Below, piece by piece: positions 1-6,519 of a stretch of DNA of 64,000 nucleotides (positions are counted from its first letter, which is position 1; every line of letters begins with the position of its first letter). Source of the stretch: DASXAI01 sp963798445 (GTDB taxonomy: Bacteria > Actinomycetota > Acidimicrobiia > Acidimicrobiales > Ilumatobacteraceae); the NCBI GenBank assembly GCA_963798445.1, contig CAWCTH010000011.1, forward strand, positions 1 through 64,000. The letters are read 5' to 3'. The notes below the pieces were generated by a model. It was not told the origin of the DNA. It searched no databases and worked only from the letters and a program-made list of their open reading frames with translations. The translations under genes and the position numbers were made by a program.

Positions 1-2
1 GC

Positions 3-578
3 AGCGCCTCGCCAGGCACCACGGTCGATGCCGGTGCGCCGGCCGCCGCTCCCGCTGCTGTCGTCGCGCCGGAGGCCGTCACCCCCGCGGCCGCAGTCAC
101 GCCCGGCGCGGTTGCCCCTGCCGCCGCGCCCGTGGTCGCCCAGGCTCCGGCTGGCAACATCGTGGAGGTCGCTCAGGCCGCCGGCCAGTTCAACACCCTC
201 ATCGCCGCGGTGCAGGCGGCCGGACTGGTGAGCACGCTCGAGGGCGCAGGGCCGTTCACCGTCTTCGCGCCGACGGACGCCGCGTTTGCCAAGATCCCGA
301 AGGCCACGTTGGACGCCGTGCTGGCCGACAAGGCGGCGTTGACCCAGATCCTCACCTACCACGTGTTGCCAGGGAAGGTGGCCTCGAGCGAGATCACCAA
401 CGGCGAGAAGGTCGCGACGGTGGAAGGCTCGCAGGTGACGTTCACGGTCGGCGGTGGCACGGTGAAGGTGAACGACGCCACGGTGGTGACGGCCGACGTG
501 CAGGCCACCAACGGCGTCATCCACGTCATCGACACGGTTCTGCTCCCGCCGGACCTGGCGCTGCCCGAGACGTGGTAA
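3..578 (+). CDS. FAS1 (fasciclin) domain protein, 5' end off window
   Basis: This is the 3' part of a gene that begins before the window; the frame is open from base 3 to the TAA at 576-578. The visible 191 residues start with an Ala/Pro-rich low-complexity linker of about 50 residues, then one complete FAS1 domain. The conserved boxes are readable: FTVFAPTDAAF (H1), the Tyr-His motif in LTYHVLPG, and GVIHVIDTVLLP (H2). FAS1 domains in bacteria are usually secreted or lipid-anchored modules used in adhesion or matrix contacts. The signal peptide or lipobox that would confirm export lies outside the window. A GTG at 132 is an internal codon and not a convincing start, because the linker continues upstream in frame. 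Confidence 0.85.
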   Translation, partial: SASPGTTVDAGAPAAAPAAVVAPEAVTPAAAVTPGAVAPAAAPVVAQAPAGNIVEVAQAAGQFNTLIAAVQAAGLVSTLEGAGPFTVFAPTDAAFAKIPKATLDAVLADKAALTQILTYHVLPGKVASSEITNGEKVATVEGSQVTFTVGGGTVKVNDATVVTADVQATNGVIHVIDTVLLPPDLALPETW

Positions 579-644
579 GGCCCCGGCGCCGTGGTCCTGC
601 GCGTCGATCGGTGACGCGCAGGACCACCGGTAGCCTCCCCACCT

Positions 645-1202
645 ATGCCTCACCCGTTCCCGGCCCCCGACGGCTCCTCTCCCAAGACGCAGAAGTTCAG
701 CGATGTGCCCGAGATGGGCATCGACCCGGCGAAGCGCTACACGGCCACCATGGAGACCAGCCACGGCACGATGGTGATCGCCCTCGACCCCATCGCCGCA
801 CCGAAGACGGTCAACAACTTCGTCTTCCTGGCCGGCTACCACTACTTCGACGGCATCTCGTTCCATCGTGTCATCAAGGGCTTTGTCGCCCAGGGTGGCG
901 ACCCGGAAGGCACAGGTCGGGGCGGACCTGGCTACCGCTTCGAGGACGAGTTGCCTCCGGCCGGTCGCTACGAGATCGGCTCGCTGGCCATGGCCAACGC
1001 CGGACCCAACACCAACGGCAGCCAGTTCTTCATCATCAGCGGTCCCGACGGCGCCCGCCTGCCACCGCAGTACTCCTTGTTCGGCAAGGTCGTGAAGGGC
1101 TTGGACGTCGTGGAGACCATCCAGAACGTGCGCACGGGCTCGGGCGACAAGCCGGTCGAGCCGGTCGTCATCAACTCGGTCACCGTCACCGAATCCGATT
1201 GA
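645..1202 (+). CDS. Peptidyl-prolyl cis-trans isomerase, cyclophilin type
   Basis: The 185-residue product is a single-domain cyclophilin that catalyses cis-trans isomerisation of Xaa-Pro bonds. After about 30 N-terminal residues the domain starts at YTATMETSHGTMVIAL. The active-site block FHRVIKGFVAQGGDP carries the catalytic Arg and Gln, and NTNGSQFFI is the substrate-binding strand. There is no signal peptide, so a cytoplasmic location is expected. The TGA overlaps by one base the ATG of the next gene, which suggests translational coupling. The family is certain; the physiological substrate cannot be read from the sequence. Confidence 0.93.
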   Translation: MPHPFPAPDGSSPKTQKFSDVPEMGIDPAKRYTATMETSHGTMVIALDPIAAPKTVNNFVFLAGYHYFDGISFHRVIKGFVAQGGDPEGTGRGGPGYRFEDELPPAGRYEIGSLAMANAGPNTNGSQFFIISGPDGARLPPQYSLFGKVVKGLDVVETIQNVRTGSGDKPVEPVVINSVTVTESD

Positions 1203-2416
1203 TGGAGCGGCTGTCGGCCGCCACCGCCCGACGCGTCGCCCTGGCCGCCCAGGGCTTCGGCGAGGCCCGTCCCGTCGGGCGGATCGATCGCCGTCATGCC
1301 CGCCGAGTGTTCCAGTCCGTCCAGTTGGTGCAGATCGACTCGGTCAACGTGTTGGTGCGCAGCCAAGAGCTGCCGGTGTTCGCCCGCTTGGGTCCGCACC
1401 GGCGCGACCTCGTACCGGCCATGGCCGCCGACGGCGAGCTGTTCGAGTACTGGGGCCACGAGGCGTCGCTCATACCGGTCGATCACCATCCCCTGTTCCG
1501 CTTCAAGATGGAGCAGGCGAAGCGCGGCGAAGGGGTCTGGAACGGCCTGGCCCGGCTCCAGCGCGACAAACCCGAGTACCTCGTTGCCGTGTTGGACGAG
1601 GTGAAGGCCCGCGGGCCGCTGCGGGCCAACGATCTGCGCGACGGTGGCCCCCGCAAACGGGAGCCGTGGTGGTCGTGGGATGATGCCAAGGTCGCCCTTG
1701 AGTTGCTCTTCGCGACGGGAGAGATCTCGGCTCGGCGCCTCACCAACTTCGAGCGCGAGTACGACCTGACCGAGCGCCTCGTGCCGGCCGAGGTGCTCGA
1801 CCGACCGACGCCGTCAGAGCAGGAATCGCGCGTCGAGTTGCTGGCGTTGGCGGCGCGGGCGTTGGGCGTGGCGACGGCCCGTGACCTGTGCGATTACTTC
1901 CGGCTCAACATCCCGAAGTCGCGTGCCGCGGTGGCCGACCTGGTCGCCGCAGGACGGCTGGTGCCGGTGGAGGTCGACGGGTGGAAGGCGCCGGCCTACC
2001 TCGATCCGGCCGCTCGGATCCCCAGGCGGGTCAATGCCCGCACCGTGCTGTCGCCGTTCGACTCGTTGGTGTGGGACCGCGAGCGGACCGAACGCCTCTT
2101 CGGCTTCCGCTACCGCATCGAGATCTACACCCCTCCGCCCCAGCGCCAGTTCGGCTACTACGTACTGCCGTTCCTGCTCGGCGACGAGCTGGTCGGTCGG
2201 GTGGACCTCAAGTCGGACCGCAAGGAGTCGGCGCTGCTCGTGCAGGCAGCTTGGGGCGAGCCGGGCGTGTTCGAGGACGAGGTGGCCGAAGAGCTGCTGG
2301 AAGAGCTGCAGGAGCTGGGCGCGTGGCTGGGACTCGAGCGCGTGGTCGTCGCTCCGCGCGGTGATCTGGCCGACGCTCTCCGCCGCGTCTCAGCTGGCTT
2401 TGGGCATCGCTTCTGA
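1202..2416 (+). CDS. YcaQ/AlkX-family winged-helix DNA glycosylase
   Basis: The 404-residue protein belongs to the HTH_42 (formerly DUF1006) family of YcaQ, whose characterised members unhook interstrand DNA crosslinks and excise bulky alkylated bases. The family's catalytic QxD element is visible near residue 40 in LVQIDSVNVLVRSQELPVFARLG. The middle carries winged-helix repeats, and the C-terminus has the typical VLSPFDSLVWDRERTERLFGF and YYVLPFLLGDELVGRVDLK blocks. The ATG at 1202 overlaps the stop of the cyclophilin gene; the frame is open further upstream, but that stretch is the cyclophilin read out of frame. Its 3' end overlaps the convergent MpaB-like gene by 27 bp. Substrate range is inferred from the family. 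Confidence 0.9.
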   Translation: MERLSAATARRVALAAQGFGEARPVGRIDRRHARRVFQSVQLVQIDSVNVLVRSQELPVFARLGPHRRDLVPAMAADGELFEYWGHEASLIPVDHHPLFRFKMEQAKRGEGVWNGLARLQRDKPEYLVAVLDEVKARGPLRANDLRDGGPRKREPWWSWDDAKVALELLFATGEISARRLTNFEREYDLTERLVPAEVLDRPTPSEQESRVELLALAARALGVATARDLCDYFRLNIPKSRAAVADLVAAGRLVPVEVDGWKAPAYLDPAARIPRRVNARTVLSPFDSLVWDRERTERLFGFRYRIEIYTPPPQRQFGYYVLPFLLGDELVGRVDLKSDRKESALLVQAAWGEPGVFEDEVAEELLEELQELGAWLGLERVVVAPRGDLADALRRVSAGFGHRF

Positions 2417-3268
2417 CACGTCGTACTTCGGCCCGCTGGGAGCCAGCGCCCAGCGGATCACCTCCATGAGGGCCTTGCCCGCCGGCCGCACCACCACCGT
2501 TTCGGTGACGGGTAGGACGGGAAGGCGAAGCTGGAACCGTGCCCACCACGGCAGCAGCGAGATAGCCGATGCGGCCAGGAGCGCATACGGCCCGTACGCC
2601 GCGACCGGCAGCGGCGGCAGTAGCAGGAACCGGGCGGCGTCGCGCGCTTCCGTGGTGCCCCGCAGCTCGGGTCGGTACTGGTCGAGCGCGGCGCGGATCG
2701 CCGCTTCGGTGCGGGGCGGATCGATCACGCCGACGGCCTCGCCGACCCGGGCCATGTCGGCCACGTAGCCGTCGCGGCCGGCCACGTCGAGGCGAGGCGT
2801 GCCGTAGCGCTGATGGGCGGCGAGGAAGCTGTCCATCTCGGCCAGGTGCACCCAGCGCAACAGGTGCGGATCGGTGGCGTCGTAGGCCCGACCGTCGGGG
2901 GCGGTGCCCTTGACCGTGCTGTGCACCGCCCGCACGCGCCGGCACGCCCGCTCGGCCTGTTCGTTCGTGCCGAACGTGGTCCAAGTGAGGAACTCGGCCG
3001 TGCGCTGGAGACGACCCCACGGATCGGCCCGGAAGTCGGAGTGGCTGGCCACGCCGGCCATGGCGAGCGGATGGAGGCTCTGCAGCAGGAGCGCCCGCAG
3101 GCCGCCGACGAACATGGCGGCGTCGGTGTGCACCGTGACGATCGGCCGGTCCCGCGCGAACCAGCGCTCGCCGTCGGCCTCCACGATGTCGCGCACGACC
3201 GATTTCGCCCTCGGTCCGGCCACCCGCGAACGAATGGCGGTGGCAAGTGCCGTGCGCACGGGTTCCAT
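2390..3268 (-). CDS. Oxygenase MpaB family protein (DUF2236)
   Basis: The 292-residue protein matches the DUF2236/MpaB family, which includes the mycophenolic-acid oxygenase MpaB and the bacterial latex-clearing proteins; several members bind heme. Family blocks include WFARDRPIVTVHTDAAMFVGG, LLLQSLHPLAMAGVASHSDF, GRLQRTAEFLTWTTFGT and LLRWVHLAEMDSFLAAH. The His residues in these blocks are candidate heme ligands. It is convergent with the YcaQ-like gene, with a 27-bp 3' overlap and no room for a terminator. The reaction is unknown for most bacterial members and cannot be assigned here. Confidence 0.88.
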   Translation of the reverse strand: MEPVRTALATAIRSRVAGPRAKSVVRDIVEADGERWFARDRPIVTVHTDAAMFVGGLRALLLQSLHPLAMAGVASHSDFRADPWGRLQRTAEFLTWTTFGTNEQAERACRRVRAVHSTVKGTAPDGRAYDATDPHLLRWVHLAEMDSFLAAHQRYGTPRLDVAGRDGYVADMARVGEAVGVIDPPRTEAAIRAALDQYRPELRGTTEARDAARFLLLPPLPVAAYGPYALLAASAISLLPWWARFQLRLPVLPVTETVVVRPAGKALMEVIRWALAPSGPKYDVSEAMPKAS

Positions 3269-3308
3269 GGCGGTCAGGGTACGGCCGGGCGGTACCGTGG
3301 CGACCGTC

Positions 3309-3381
3309 GGGCCGCTAGCTCATCCGGTAGAGCAGGGGACTTTTAATCCCAAGGTGCAGGGTTCGAGACCCTGGCGGCCCA
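3309..3381 (+). tRNA. tRNA-Lys (anticodon UUU)
   Basis: The 73-nt cloverleaf has the acceptor stem GGGCCGC/GCGGCCC with discriminator A at 3381. The D arm is GCTC/GAGC, the seven-base anticodon loop CTTTTAA has anticodon TTT, and the T arm is CAGGG-TTCGAGA-CCCTG. The outermost anticodon-stem pair is G-A, the only mismatch. No CCA is encoded. Seventeen bases after its 3' end begins a degraded integrase gene, so this tRNA is the likely integration site of the element that follows. Confidence 0.93.
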
Positions 3382-3398
3382 CACCATCTGACCTGGAC

Positions 3399-3746
3399 TT
3401 ATGCCCGGAAATTCGGCCGAGTGATGGTGTCGGGCCAACTGCCGCCCAGCACCAGCCGCTCGGCCGTCTGCACCTTCCGCCACGCGCGCAATCCGGCGAT
3501 CGTCTGCGGGTCGAGGGCGATCGTGCGGGCGCCCGTCGCCATCTTCACCGGTCCCTCGACGACGTGACCGTCGGCCACGGTGCGCTGGTTGCTGATCGTG
3601 ACGCAGGCGTGCTCGAGGTCTACGTCGGCCCACCGAAGGCCGAGCACTTCACCGCGACGGCATCCAGTGGTCGCCAGGAACCGCCACACGGGCGCCAGGC
3701 GGTCGTCGACCGTACCGGCGAGGAACCGCCGGAGCTGCTCGACTGA
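3399..3746 (-). pseudogene. Tyrosine integrase, catalytic-domain part (truncated, split by IS)
   Basis: This frame encodes the first third of a phage-type tyrosine recombinase catalytic domain, beginning SVEQLRRFLAGTVDDRLAP. It includes the Arg-I motif in GCRRGEVLGLRWADVDL and the beta-hairpin region ending ARTIALDPQTIAGLRAWRKVQ. It then stops at a TAA (3399) without the HxxR and Tyr motifs, so the catalytic domain is incomplete. The N-terminal half of the same gene lies at 5389-5919, on the far side of an IS110-family element. The stop is 17 bp from the tRNA-Lys 3' end, the normal position of an integrase beside its attachment site. The missing C-terminus suggests a deletion that also removed part of the island. 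Confidence 0.8.
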
Positions 3747-3756
3747 TGTGGAACGG
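3742..3756. repeat. IS end: ACTGA flank plus subterminal inverted repeat copy 1
   Basis: ACTGA (3742-3746) recurs at 5389-5393. Just inside it, TGGAACGG (3749-3756) is the inverted match of CCGTTCCA at 5376-5383. Joining the outer flanks across one ACTGA copy restores a sensible integrase reading (A-W-S-V-E-Q-L-R-R), so these bases mark the insertion boundary. Subterminal rather than terminal inverted repeats are a hallmark of the IS1111 branch of the IS110 family. Confidence 0.75.
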
Positions 3757-4200
3757 TTTGTCAAGCGTGTCGGTTGGGGTTCGTGGGGCTGGTTTCGGGG
3801 CGCGCCGGAGCGGAGGTCCGGGGCTTGGTTGCTGGCTCAGCAGGCGTCGGGGCCTCGGGGTCAAGGTGGAGCGCCCGCAGCGAAGCGAGGACGAACGACC
3901 TTGACGCCGGGGTGGCGGCTGCTACGTGACCCCGGCGCCCGGGGATTGAGGTGGGCCGCGGGTGAGGGGGTGGTGATGCGCCGGGCGGCTGGTGGGCTGG
4001 CCGCCAGACTGATGTTCGCGGGTTGGGACCGCAGGAGGGCGTTGCGCAGAGAGGTGCCCCACACTGATCGCGGCGATGCCGGGATCGGTCGTCATAGTCG
4101 GGACGGGGATCGGTTCTGCAGCGGCGGGCGCCCGGCGCATCACGGGGTGCTCGCTGTGGTCCAGCCCGGACGCGACAGCGAGTCGTCGATCGTGTTCATG
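3757..4200 (-). ncRNA. Candidate bridge/seek RNA region in the IS non-coding end
   Basis: This 444-bp stretch has no convincing reading frame and lies between the transposase stop and the IS end, where IS1111-type elements encode their guide RNA. Stems are visible: CCCCGG-CGC-CCGGGG at 3930-3944, and GTCAAGGT (3860-3867) pairing with ACCTTGAC (3898-3905). GACTGATGT at 4007-4015 is identical to the IS-target junction at 3741-3749, as a guide segment might be. Exact RNA ends, promoter and guide loops cannot be fixed by eye. Confidence 0.45.
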
Positions 4201-5304
4201 TCAGGTGGTGGTCATCTCGGCCCACACGAACCCGGCGAGTTCGCGGGCGATGGCGGTGGCGACCACGTTGCGGCTCGTCTTGCGGGCGTCGAGGCGGCGG
4301 AACTTGCCGCACAGACGCAGCTGGGCCGCCCAGGCGCGAGCGACGACGGCGGGGTCCAGCCCGGCGTGGCGTTTGGCGATGGTGGGCCCGACGTTGGCCC
4401 GCGACTTGTAGGCCCACGCGGACTCGACGAGTTGGGTGCGCAGGTGGGTGTTGCCGGCATGGGTGATGCCGCCGCGTTGGGTGCGCTCCCCGGAGGAATG
4501 CTCCGACGGGACGAGCCCGCAGAACCCCATGAACATCGACGCCGTCGGGAACCGGTGCCAGTCGCACACCTCCGACGCCAACGTCAACGCGCCGAGCTCG
4601 CTGATCCCGCGGTAGGCCCCCAGCCGGGCGACAGCATCGGCGAACGGCGGCCGCGTCGTCCACGCCCGCAGGTCGGCCTCGATGGCGGCGACGGCTGCTT
4701 CGCGCGCCGTCAGGGTGGCCCGATAGTGCCCGAACGTCGCCGTCAGCGCCGCGTCGTCGAAGCGTTGCTGGGCGATCCAGGCCTGATGCTTGAGCGTCCA
4801 GTTGTCACCGCCACGCCACACCCGGGCATGGCGTAACAAGAACTTGCCCAGGCGGTGCCGGGCTCTCGTCTGGTCAAGCACCATGTCGGCGTAGGCGCGA
4901 CACAGATCACGCACCGCCTCTTCGGCCGGTGTCGGCACCCGCACCGCCGACAGTTGACCACCACGGAACAGCAACGCCAGACGGCGGGCGTCACGGCGAT
5001 CGGTCTTCACCTTGTTGCCCGGCATCGTCGGTATCAACGATGGGGCGATCACCTCGCAGCGCATCCCCGCCCCCGTCAACGTGCGGTGCAACTCGTAGCC
5101 CGTCGGACCCGCCTCATAGCAGGCCCACACCCGACCCGGATCAGCGAACCGGCCGATCAACCGGCGGACTGTCTCATCGTCGGAGCTGATCTTGTCGACC
5201 AGCGGCGACGTCGAGTCCGGCTCGAGCACACCCGTCGAGATGGTGTTCTTGTGCACGTCCATTGCCAGGACGCTCACCCCAGGAGGAACATGAATCAAGG
5301 ACAC
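4201..5304 (-). CDS. IS110-family transposase
   Basis: The 367-residue protein has the two domains of IS110 recombinases. The N-terminal RuvC-like DEDD domain shows MDVHKN (Asp), CYEAGPTGY (Glu) and KTDRRDARRLA (two Asp). The C-terminal Transposase_20 domain shows ISELGALTLASEVCDWHRFP and the serine region LVPSEHSSGERTQRGGITHAGN, where the nucleophilic Ser is expected. All catalytic positions look intact, so the enzyme could be active. The start is the GTG at 5304, with AAGGAG six bases upstream. Family members use an RNA guide to join the circular donor to a target. Confidence 0.93.
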   Translation of the reverse strand: MSLIHVPPGVSVLAMDVHKNTISTGVLEPDSTSPLVDKISSDDETVRRLIGRFADPGRVWACYEAGPTGYELHRTLTGAGMRCEVIAPSLIPTMPGNKVKTDRRDARRLALLFRGGQLSAVRVPTPAEEAVRDLCRAYADMVLDQTRARHRLGKFLLRHARVWRGGDNWTLKHQAWIAQQRFDDAALTATFGHYRATLTAREAAVAAIEADLRAWTTRPPFADAVARLGAYRGISELGALTLASEVCDWHRFPTASMFMGFCGLVPSEHSSGERTQRGGITHAGNTHLRTQLVESAWAYKSRANVGPTIAKRHAGLDPAVVARAWAAQLRLCGKFRRLDARKTSRNVVATAIARELAGFVWAEMTTT

Positions 5305-5375
5305 GGCCGGCTCCTTCCGTATGTGGCTCGGTCCGCCTCATGGTGGACAACCCACGCAAGATGCGGACGAGCCGG

Positions 5376-5393
5376 CCGTTCCATACTCACTGA
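5376..5393. repeat. IS end: subterminal inverted repeat copy 2 plus ACTGA flank
   Basis: CCGTTCCA (5376-5383) is the inverted match of 3749-3756, followed five bases later by ACTGA (5389-5393), the direct match of 3742-3746. Together they define the transposase-leader end of the IS110-family element within the integrase gene. Confidence 0.72.
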
Positions 5394-5919
5394 CCACGCC
5401 CTCGGCGCCGGTGGTGGCCGATTGGGCAGCGTCTCGTCCTCTCGGCGGCGTTGCGTTGCACGAGGCCGCGCTCGACCGCATCGGCGAGCGCCTTGCGCAA
5501 CACGACGTGCACGTTGCGCACGCTCTTGGCGGCCAGACCCGCTCGGCTGAGCTCGACCACCCACCGCGCTACGCGCGCCCGGTCGAGGAGCTGCAGCGGT
5601 GCCGCGCCGATGGTTGGAACGATCCACCGGCGCACGATCATGCGGTAGCTCGCCACCGTCGTCGGGCGCACCCGGCTCTCGGTGATCGGGAGCCACTGCT
5701 CGGTGAGGTAGACGCCCACGGTAAGTTTCGACGGCTCGACGAACACTCCCTTGGCGAGGTCGGTGCGCAGCTTGTCGAGAGCGGCGAGCGCGGCTTTCTT
5801 GGTGGTGAACCCGCGCCGGTACAGCTGGCGACGCTTGGCGGTCGCCGACGGCGCATCGATGACGACGACCATGTCCCGTTGGCCGCCTGGTGGACGTGGT
5901 CACGCTTGCGAGCAGTCAT
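5389..5919 (-). pseudogene. Tyrosine integrase, N-terminal part (frameshifted, split by IS)
   Basis: The gene starts at the ATG at 5919 (MTARKRDHVHQAANGTW) and needs a frame change at about 5870 to continue as VVIDAPSATAKRRQLYRRGF. The latter is the AP2-like arm-binding domain with the common FTTKKAALAALDKL helix. The SAM-like core-binding domain follows (LTVGVYLTEQWLPITESRVRPTTVASY). After RGLVQRNAAER a second shift is needed to read LPNRPPPAPRAWSV into the IS boundary. The rest is at 3399-3746. Two frameshifts, an IS insertion and a lost C-terminus make it a clear pseudogene. The upstream reading frame at 5916 overlaps its ATG (ATGA), as in coupled xis-int pairs. Confidence 0.78.
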
Positions 5920-6198
5920 CGTGGTTGCCCCTTCTTCGACTTCGTCGTGCGGTTGTCGACCGCCGTCCACGGCTGCTCGGCGGCCTTCCTAGTGCTCTCC
6001 CTGACAGAGGCAACCTTCGCCTTGCTCAACAACGCCCAGCGCAACCGCAGTAGTGCCTCGGCCCGGGGAACCTCGATTCGGCGCCGGGGTGAGATACGCG
6101 ACGTCGGGTCGGCGGCAGTCATGGACGATATCGCGCACGGTCTTCGGGGCGGACCCGAGCGCCTCGGCCACGGTCTCGTTTTGCCGCCGGCCGACCAT
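5916..6198 (-). pseudogene. Excisionase-like HTH gene remnant (frameshifted)
   Basis: From the ATG at 6198 the frame reads NETVAEALGSAPKTVRDIVHD, which resembles the helix-turn-helix of AlpA/MerR-like excisionases. The continuation expected for the family is found in another frame (TSRISPRRRIEVPRAEALLRL), so one indel lies near 6120. That second frame ends at 5916, overlapping the integrase ATG by four bases. The combination of HTH, wing-like basic patch and coupling to int supports a xis gene that has decayed or been hit by a sequencing indel. The family call is by pattern only. Confidence 0.5.
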
Positions 6199-6279
6199 CT
6201 GGTCGGCTCAACCACAGTGAGCCCGACTCACCACTCCTCGTCTCGGGCCGCACGCGACGCGCCGTGTCATCGGACAACG

Positions 6280-6308
6280 GAGAGCGGCGTCCATAGACGC
6301 CGCCTCTC
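6280..6308. terminator. Hairpin downstream of the two-recombinase element
   Basis: GAGAGCGGCGTC (6280-6291), loop CATA, then GACGCCGCCTCTC (6296-6308) form a 12-bp stem with one bulged base. It lies downstream (minus strand) of the recombinase operon and upstream of the xis remnant. It lacks a T-tract, so terminator function is uncertain. Bases 6199-6478 otherwise hold nothing I can support. Confidence 0.4.
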
Positions 6309-6478
6309 GTCGGCGTCGGTGGGCCGAAGTGTGCAACCGGGGCCGCAATATCGGGCCAGCCGTCGACACCGCACAATCGCCCCGATGCGCCGGAGCCGGC
6401 GTAGGCAAGATTCGGCTGACCGCTGTCACGGAGTGTGGCGGCGAGTCGGGGGGTCAAGGACCTTGTCATGCGTCGCGC

Positions 6479-6501
6479 AACCGGCGTTATACGGGTGATC
6501 C
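6479..6501. repeat. Left attachment end of the two-recombinase element
   Basis: Core AACCGGCGTT (6479-6488) is followed by arm ATACGGGTGATCC (6489-6501). The 16-mer GTTATACGGGTGATCC (6486-6501) is the exact inverted match of 9378-9393, while the 10-bp core is a direct match of 9391-9400. Confidence 0.8.
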
Positions 6502-6519
6502 GTTCCGGTCGGACCGTTG

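Larger units (their letters stand above)
3747..5393 (-). mobile_element. IS110-family insertion sequence, IS1111-like, inserted in int
   Basis: The element is about 1.65 kb. It carries one DEDD-type transposase (4201-5304, minus strand), a short leader of about 85 bp before the gene and a long non-coding 3' end of about 450 bp (3747-4200). Its limits are set by the ACTGA pair at 3742-3746 and 5389-5393 and by 8-bp subterminal inverted repeats at 3749-3756 and 5376-5383. No longer target duplication is seen, as expected for the family. The long non-coding end lies downstream of the transposase, which fits the IS1111 branch, in which the guide (bridge or seek) RNA is encoded there. It interrupts the integrase codons around residue 150. 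Confidence 0.82.

Noticed and set aside
572..1201. An in-frame extension of the YcaQ-like gene upstream of 1202
   Set aside because: That stretch is the cyclophilin gene read out of frame, with Arg/Pro/His-rich low-information sequence. The family begins at 1202.
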